Part shown: piece by piece, positions 57,319 through 64,000 of the stretch
Numbering within the stretch: the first letter of the stretch is position 1
Layout: each line of letters begins with the position of its first letter
Source of the DNA: Quillaja saponaria
Taxonomy: Eukaryota > Streptophyta > Magnoliopsida > Fabales > Quillajaceae
Assembly: GCA_029379385.1 (NCBI GenBank)
Contig: CM055612.1
Location: forward strand, 17,112,001 to 17,176,000
Length of the DNA: 64,000 nt
Direction: 5' to 3'
Made by a program: the position numbers and the translations under genes
The notes under the pieces: model-generated
Databases searched by the model: none
Seen by the model: the letters and a program-made list of their open reading frames with translations, nothing else
Told to the model about the DNA's origin: nothing

Positions 57319-57542
57319 TGTTAGAGTGTAAATATAGGCAGCTTAATTAGTGGGTCAAATTTTCTTATTTATAGTTTCTTTCCTTATTTATAGTTTCCTT
57401 ATTTCTGTGTAATTTCTATTACGTATTTGGTTGATATTTAGTCTAGGTTCACTATGTTAGGTTAAAAAATTTAGCCTATAAATAGAGGCTCCCTCTTGTA
57501 TATTGAAAATCATCTGAATATACATTCTTCTTATATTCAATA
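57319..57542 (+). mobile_element. Ty1/copia 3' LTR
   Basis: 224 bases, the same length as the 5' LTR, starting TGTTAGAGTGTAAATAT. About 10 substitutions by hand count (about 4.5%) separate the two LTRs. The right flank ATATA agrees with the left flank at four of five bases. Confidence 0.9.
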
Positions 57543-57735
57543 ATATATACACGTATATATCTATATATATGTATATACAAATTCCACCCTCCATTATATA
57601 TCTATATGACTCACACCAAAAAATTTCCATATTTAACCCTCCTTAATGTAATTAAATTCATCATTAATAATTATATATATGTATAGGTATATACCGAAAT
57701 TACGTACATACACATTGAGTTATTGGTGTCTCACA

Positions 57736-57925
57736 ATTATACAAAGCTGAAGAATACCATTCTAAAGTGTAAATCAATAACTAGTATATCAGGGTTCTTG
57801 AGGTTACTCCTCGCTGCCTACCGGCAATTTATCCTATGTACTTGAACCTCACATCCTTGAACTTGAGCTATGCAGCAGGACTATGTGGTAATGATCCTAT
57901 AAAGCTAAATTGTCATAACTTCATC
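57736..57925 (+). pseudogene. TIR1/AFB-type fragment, copy 2, 3' part
   Basis: Resumes the fragment on the far side of [44 protein letters not shown], then IKLN. SGFLE and [10 protein letters not shown] match the family wording better than copy 1. Similarity to the gene family ends near 57925. 57926-59230 is the unassigned middle of LTR S. Confidence 0.7.
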
Positions 57926-60900
57926 CACTAAGTAGGGCAGCGTGTAAGCCTCTTTAGCTGCTATTTGTTATTATTTTACATTCTTGGATTCAACTTAATG
58001 GTTTTGTGCAATTTCTGTGAAATAGGTTTCAATTAGATTTGGGTTTATGTTCAAAAGTTGTATTTTTATTCCAATAGTTAGTGTTTAGTTCCTTAGTTAA
58101 CAACAGTTAACTTAATTTTGGCATTTTTGTAGTTGATCTACTATTGCTGGGGAAGCTTAATATATTATCTTTTACTTGGATTGAAGGAGATGTAGAATAA
58201 AGTGGGTGGAACTTGGAAGTAGTAAGGAAAAATATGAGTGCAAAAAGGTATAAAATAGAATCCATGAAAAAAAAGGAAAAAAAAAAAAAAAGAACACCTT
58301 AAGAAGAAAGATCTAAGTTGACATTCTTATCATTTATCTATTCTGAAAAGAAATTTATTAAGATATAAGGAAAGTGCAGAGAATGAGAACAAGGAGTCCT
58401 CCTAATGAATAAGAACAAAATTAAAAGAGGCAAACTAAAACAAAACTTTAAAAGGATCCAGAAGAACTTTCAGAAGGCATTTACTAACACTATAATTGTC
58501 TTACAGGGTTTTGAACATAAAAGAATAAAATGGGGACGAATTTTCATGACAGACTTTGCATATTAGGGATGGACTTTATTAAAGATGCGCTGAAGTAAAT
58601 TAGGATGGAAATGGTTTCTTGCTTTTGGGAAAGGAATGAGGAAATCATAAATTGTTGCCATTGGTAATGCTACATGCATACGATTCAAAATGACTTTGAA
58701 GGTTGATTCAATCTGGATGTTTTGGTAGTAATTAGGGAACATGAATGATGGAGATTGAAGAAATTATTATTCTAATGTTAATTGAATACTTTAATTTAAT
58801 GCTATAATATTTAACATTAAAGTTAGGTTTAGTCATTTGAGAATTAGAATTTTATTATTACTTTGTGCCAATTACGAATTATTATAGTATGACTTAATTA
58901 CTTTGGCATTAAGTTGTCCGTCATTAAAGAGCCTTTGGAGTTATGCTATGTTTGTGGTTGTTTGGTGTCTCTAGCTATGTATTGCCAGAAGCCTAAAATT
59001 GTGAGACATCACATGGGATGTCACATGGGATAAGTACTGCTGCCAATTTAAGTAAGAAAATGTCCTTATGATCAGAGAGAGCAATAATAAAATCTCTTTA
59101 AGCTTTATAAATTGTAACTATACTACCAATACTGTATAAACCTTAGATTTTCAGAGCTTTAAGATTCTCAAGTGACCACTTCTCTAACTTCTATGGAAAT
59201 TGATATAAAAAATAAATAAATAAAGTAATAATAATAACTAACTTTATAAAGATAATATTTGAACTTAGTTTTGTTGAAATTGATTAAGTATGTATGTAAA
59301 AAAAAACATATATCCAAGGAGATTGTGAAATGCCCAAAAGGTATACTTGTCTATTAGTAAATCCAATAAATGAAATTTGATTTCCTCTTTCCTAAAGAAA
59401 GTTATGTTCAAATAACTAAAAAAAGGTTAGAGTTCAAATCCTGCGTTTTACAAAATTTGATGCAACTTCAAAGAATAAACTGTATTGATATATAAATTTA
59501 AAAATTATAATGATATACCATTATAAAGCTTCATGTGTCTAGTATTTAATAAATTTTACAAAACTGGATTCCGAATTTCCTAGCGGAAGATATGACTATT
59601 GGAGTGAGCACTAGTCCAAACTCTAAGTTTGGACAGTTTCGATATTTTTAACTCACTAGTGTTTTCTAACTTTTCTAATAGTTTCTTTCTATCTTATGCA
59701 TTGTCACGACATCTAAAATGTATCTTCATTATCAACCTTACCACATAAAGTACAATTCATACTACTTGACATGTAATGGTTTAATAGACTACTTTCATAA
59801 AAAAAAACCTATGTAAGTTGATATATAAGCTTAGTAATTAAAATATTATAACAATAATGTTTGTGAACTTAGTATTATTTTGAAATATGAATTTTAGTTC
59901 CAGATCCTAATGTTGACTTGATAAGGCTCGTGAACAGAAGTGTAAGTGACGAATGAGATCGGTTAAAGGTGAGTAGTTAATTTTTGCCTTTGGGGGTTAG
60001 ATTATTATATGTAATTGTATGTGTATTTAAATAAATGTGTAAGTGTAATGTTTTAGTGAGTTATTGGAATCATGCTTGTTTAAAATTGTTTGTGGTTGAT
60101 AAGGGCCAACAAATTGAAATTTTTCTGAAAAATGATTTTTATTTTGAAAACTGAGATCCAGGTGCACCTAGGATATTCTAATTTGAAATCCTAAGATATT
60201 CTGATTCTGATAAATGTTTTTAAAAAACTAGGAATGCTCAACCCCGGTGGGATAAATTATGTATAGAGATTAATCTGCTATGCGAGCGCGTAAATGCTTG
60301 ATAGAAGGTGATACTGTTATGCGGGGCTAGGTTATTCATTGGCCCTTTATTTTTTTGTATGCTATGATTGTTCTGATTAATTTGTGATCCTATGAATTAT
60401 GTAAGTTGTGAATTTATGATAATTACAAATATGTGCGTGTATTTTGAATTAAGATATGAACATTGTAACATGATGTTAATTGACTATATATGTTATATAT
60501 TTGTGTTGAGTGATGCTAGCATCTTTTAGGTACGATTCTTCACTCATAGAGTCCTCACCTTTCTCTTGTGTATTTTTTTTTTTTAGTAACAGGAGTTCAG
60601 TATATAGCGTCGCCAAGCTCATGACTTGCCAACAGAGTACGGCAAGGTATTTTCCATGATCTCAGACTTGAAGTCAATGATGAAAGTTTGTAGTCATACT
60701 TGAATTGTGAGGTATCTAATTTTGTATGATGTAATAATCTAGTTATTTGTCTTTATGTTGTTGTTGTGTGAAATCAGAAACATGTGTTTGTATTTTAAGG
60801 CATGTTTCATATTATAGGGAACCTCTGCCAAAATTTTCAGTAAATTATTATTTGTTTTAGAAAACAAACTTTTACAATGAACTTCTGTTTTATAAGAGTT

Positions 60901-61143
60901 ATTTTTATTCCTTAGTAAGGTCAAGAGTCGTGTTTGTTACTTTGTTTTGAAGTCAAGGTTACAGAGGTTTGGTTATGCCAGTCATGCCTTCGTGAGGGGT
61001 GTTACATAAATATAAAATCATACACTCATCACCTAACAATAGCATTGGAGATACGTAGTAGGTGGAACATATATCATCTATATAAAGTGACAAGCCTGAG
61101 GTTGCTAAGCCACAACATAACTCTGTCTTCTTGTGTGTGATCC

Positions 61144-61483
61144 ATGGCCACCGAAGTAGTTGAAGAAGATGAATGCAATGAAAATGATGATATTAATTGG
61201 AGAAGAAATTGGTCTTCATCGACCGATCAAATTAATGATACATCAAAGGTGTTATTCATTGCAATTCACATTAGAAGTTTTCATTTCTTTTCATAAAAAA
61301 TTCCCTGTAATGATTTTTTTCCCTGGTTTTGTGTGCTTAGAAACAAAGGAGGAGGAGACTGACTGTGGTTCTCCATCAGAGCAACCTTTGAACTGTACTA
61401 CGGCCTTTCTCCCAAGTTTCATAATTTTAGGTAAAGGCTTTGGCACCATACCTAGAGATTGTATGTGTGGATGTACTGTCTAG
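61144..61483 (+). pseudogene. Small unidentified two-exon gene-like unit, copy 2
   Basis: Exon 1 (61144-61248) encodes the same 35 residues as copy 1 except Trp for Tyr (WRRNWSSS). The donor is AAG/GT and the acceptor GTGTGCTTAG is at 61331-61340. Directly after splicing the frame gives KQRRRRLTVV and stops after 16 codons. The +1 frame gives ETKEEETDCGSPSEQPLNC, stays open to 61483 and passes a second donor-like TTTTAGGTAAAG near 61433. Its acidic character resembles exon 1. No known family is recognised. The TATA-like stretch ATCTATATAAAG lies upstream. Confidence 0.45.
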
Positions 61484-63144
61484 GTATATTGGTGAGATGG
61501 TTTTACAATTGTGAGCATACCAACATGTTCTTTTTGTTAAGGTATGTACATTTTTTCTTTTGCTTCTTTGCATATAATAATTATTTCTTCTTCTTATTAT
61601 TATTATTTTTTTTTAAATATTTTATTATTGACAACGTTTGTCTATTTGATCATATTTAGTTTGCTATTGGCATAGCCACATATTGAACTCATGCCCAAAT
61701 GAATCCACAAAGAGGAGGGAGCAAATTGAGATATAAAAAAGTGTAATGGGTTGTTAAAAGTTGAGTCATTAAAGACAATAGAGGTGGGTGAGATGTTGGG
61801 CATAATTTTCACATAGAACAAGGATGATCTGATTAATATATTTCATGTTGTTTATGAAAAAAGTGTTATTAGTTGTTAGAAAAACAATGGATAAGAAGAT
61901 GATGAAAATATTTGAATTTATGGTATATTAAGAATTCATTCTCGTAATTTTATTTTATTTTATTTTTAACTTTTTAAATATATTTGTAGTATTAGTAGAA
62001 TTTATATTAAATTTATTTTTAGTGTAAATTTTTTATTATTTTATATTTTATTGATATCAGTTCATAGTTTTTGTTTTAAATAATTATTGGCCAATTGTGG
62101 GATAAGGCCAATTAATGAAATAAGTCATGACTAATCCAAACAACTAACTAGGCTTTTAATCAGGTACAATTTTATTTAAATTGATTTGGTCAGCTCGAAC
62201 GAAAATTATTGAAAACCCGATCCACTTGTTTGGTTGAACACTATTATTTGTTAATGTGTATATAAGTTTTTTTAATTATTTATTATCTCAATGATGATTT
62301 AAGTGCTAATTAGACCTCTATGAGATGAATAGTATTTTGTGAAACAATCCTATAGAAAAGAGCAATCTTAGTTGTAATTTAAGAAAAATGTATTGATTTT
62401 AATAAGTAAAAAATGAATTTTATTTAGCAATATAAAATTAGAAACAAGATGGTTGAAGAACTAGAGATTTATTTATTTGATAGAGTTTATATATAAAAGT
62501 GTTTTCAAGAGAAAATCTAATTGTAATTGTACATATTGACCCAAATTCTAATAGTATTGAAAAAATCATCACTAATATTTGAAAAAGACTGTAACACTCA
62601 ATTACATATACAGAAATTCTTGCAAAGATATTTATGAAGCAAGTGCTAGAGGCATACCATGTAATTTTTATTTTTTTTCTATTTTTTTGGTAAGAGGCAT
62701 ACCATGTAATTTACTATTTTTGTTATTTTCATTGTCCATTTTTAGTCATGTAATATAGTTATGTTCACAATATAAAATATTAGAAATAATGGATATTAGT
62801 TATGGGGATACCAAATTTTCCCTTCACAAAAATAAATTGGTGTTTTAAAAATTCAATCAATGCGAATGGTCAGACCATTATTTAGATGGTAGATAGAGAC
62901 TGATTTGAACCATAAAACTATATTGTTGATTGGACTGTGTAAAACCGGACAATCTAGAGACAATTTTGGTTAGTCTGGATTTTTTATTTTTCTAAAATCT
63001 AAAAAAATTAAAATTGAATTGAGTTTTCAATATTTTAATAGGTCATACTAATATGCATTTAAATCCCGTTAAAAAATTAATTAAAAACCCCAAAACGTAT
63101 TATGCATCATTAAAACACACTAATTAATATATAATATTTTGAAA
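61484..63144. other. Non-coding tail of the duplicated segment, copy 2
   Basis: AT-rich and colinear with 21450-23135. It differs by small indels, for example about 60 bases near 62140 and T-run changes near 62670. No element ends or coding are visible. Confidence 0.5.
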
Positions 63145-63560
63145 GTGTGACTAGATCAAATAAATTTCAAATTATTATTTTTTATTTCCTAAGTTGTTAA
63201 TATATAGTATCAACATATTAGTAGTCTACTTAATGTAGGCATAATTATATTATGTTTAATATTATAAAGATTAAATTAAATATTCTGTAGGTGTGACAAT
63301 ATTAAATAAATTTCAAATTTTTATTTTTATTTTTCTAAGTTGTTAATATATAATATCAATATTTTAGTATTATAATTATTGTAGGTATAATTATATTACA
63401 TTTAATACTATAAAGTTTAAATTAAATATTATGTAGGCATGACTATATTAAATAAACTTTAAATTATTATTTTATTTTCCTAAGTTGCTATATATTAGTA
63501 ATCTAATTACTATAGGAAAAATTATATTATGTTAATATTATAAATTTAAATTAAATATTT
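63145..63560 (+). repeat. 146-bp tandem repeat, copy 2 (about 3 units)
   Basis: Units start at 63145 (GTGTGACTAGAT), 63291 (GTGTGACAATATT) and 63437 (GCATGACTATATT), a regular period of 146. Each contains TCCTAAGTTG or a close variant and TATTATGTTTAATAT-like words. The third unit is the most diverged and incomplete. Confidence 0.75.
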
Positions 63561-63696
63561 ATATGAAATCATTGGTTCGACCATGATTAAAACTTAACTC
63601 AAAAATCGATATTTTTTGTTTGTTCAATTTTTAAAACATTGACATAAATTGTGTTTCAATGTTTTTATACGTATAATTCTTCTTTGCATTCCAAGA

Positions 63697-63885
63697 AGGT
63701 GGATTATTACTAAGGCTAAATAATTTTACATTTTGATGATTTGCATATAAAAATTTACTACAGTTTTATACAAGAGAATATAAAAGAAAGTAGGTGGATT
63801 ATTTCTAAGGCTAAGTACTTTTTTGTTTTGATGATTTGTATATAAAAATTTACTACAGTTTTATATAAGAGAATATAAAAGACAT
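63697..63885 (+). repeat. ~96-bp tandem direct repeat
   Basis: Two adjacent units, about 63697-63792 and 63793-63885. Both begin AGGTGGATTATT and end AGAGAATATAAAAGA, with AAAATTTACTACAGTTTTAT inside. No coding. The remainder to 64000 is AT-rich with a run of T near 63938-63953. Confidence 0.8.
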
Positions 63886-64000
63886 ACTAATACTAGTAAG
63901 AACTTATTTATCCCCTATGAGCAAGATAAATTAAAGCTTTTTTTTTTTTTTTTCTGCAATTAAAAGAAATCAACTTTCCCTCAACTTCAAATTGTGGGTT

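Larger units (their letters stand above)
51248..57735 (-). mobile_element. Solo Ty3/gypsy LTR P, minus strand, split by a copia
   Basis: Plus-strand left end TGTCACACTCTC at 51248; the minus-strand start TGTGAGACACC is at 57735. Flanks are GTTAT and ATTAT, and the empty site in copy 1 reads GAGTTATACAAAG. Without the copia (53532-57542 and its duplicated target) it measures about 2.47 kb, like the LTR at 25185. The hairpin GTACCCTATGGGTAC is at 51699-51713. It inserted after the segmental duplication, because copy 1 lacks it. Confidence 0.85.
50350..61006 (+). mobile_element. Solo Ty3/gypsy LTR S, copy 2, split by LTR P
   Basis: Starts TGTTATAACCCGG at 50350 and ends GGGGTGTTACA at 61006, with perfect TAAAT flanks. 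Removing LTR P (51248-57735 plus its target duplication) leaves about 4.16 kb, colinear with S copy 1. The last bases read TTACA where the family has TGACA. The hairpin at 60518-60532 is eroded. Confidence 0.8.
44888..63560 (+). repeat. Segmental duplication, copy 2
   Basis: Colinear partner of 9232-23356. Relative to copy 1 it lacks 14138-16076 and about 246 bases of LTR N. It carries LTR P with its nested copia, and it has more units of the 146-bp repeat. Several positions keep the older state, for example the TAAAT target duplication of LTR S and AFB-like codons. Confidence 0.85.

Overview
This window looks like transposon-dense, heterochromatic DNA from a flowering plant, probably a eudicot. 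It is strongly AT-rich and I see no intact host gene, rRNA, tRNA, bacterial operon or CRISPR array. Almost everything recognisable is retrotransposon debris: Ty3/gypsy chromovirus LTRs (Tekay/Del-like, about 2.5 to 4.2 kb each), two or more Ty1/copia lineages, an RTE-type LINE and a possible Helitron end. The species cannot be named from the sequence.

The backbone is a tandem segmental duplication. Copy 1 is 9232-23356 and copy 2 is 44888 to about 63560. The first ~110 bases of the window match the tail of both, so a third copy probably ends at the left edge. The spacers between copies also share a Helitron/LINE block (1937-3195 versus 27672-29250). The copies carry the same old insertions plus private younger ones.

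Layout. 1-3600: tail of copy 0, AT-rich repeats, Helitron-like start, LINE fragment. 3600-6215: 5'-truncated gypsy LTR. 6216-8369: copia remnants, including RNase H on the minus strand. 8370-15344: a solo LTR (M) inserted in that copia, itself split by solo LTR N (10771-14363). 15345-16788: the rest of the copia (RT, an inverted integrase piece, gag, PBS, LTR). 16789-20928: solo LTR S, which carries a broken fragment of a TIR1/AFB-type auxin-receptor F-box gene. 20929-23356: a small unidentified two-exon gene-like unit and a 146-bp tandem repeat. 23357-27671: LTR piece, gypsy integrase/chromodomain end and its 3' LTR. 27672-38780: RTE LINE split by a 1.5-kb insertion and by LTR Q (8.1 kb with a nested minus-strand gypsy element; perfect GTATG target duplication). 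39508-42971: minus-strand solo LTR. 42972-44887: LTR piece with a 183-bp tandem duplication. 44888-63560: copy 2, in which LTR S is split by minus-strand solo LTR P (51248-57735), itself split by a recognisable but dead copia element (53532-57542). 63560-64000: AT-rich with a ~96-bp direct repeat.

Insertion order can be read from nesting and target duplications: copia, then LTR M, then LTR N; LTR S independently into the copia LTR; then segmental duplication; then LTR P into copy 2 only; then the 53.5-kb copia into P. No element appears able to move by itself. Target duplications were compared by eye, often with one mismatch in five bases. All identities are hand readings, not alignments.
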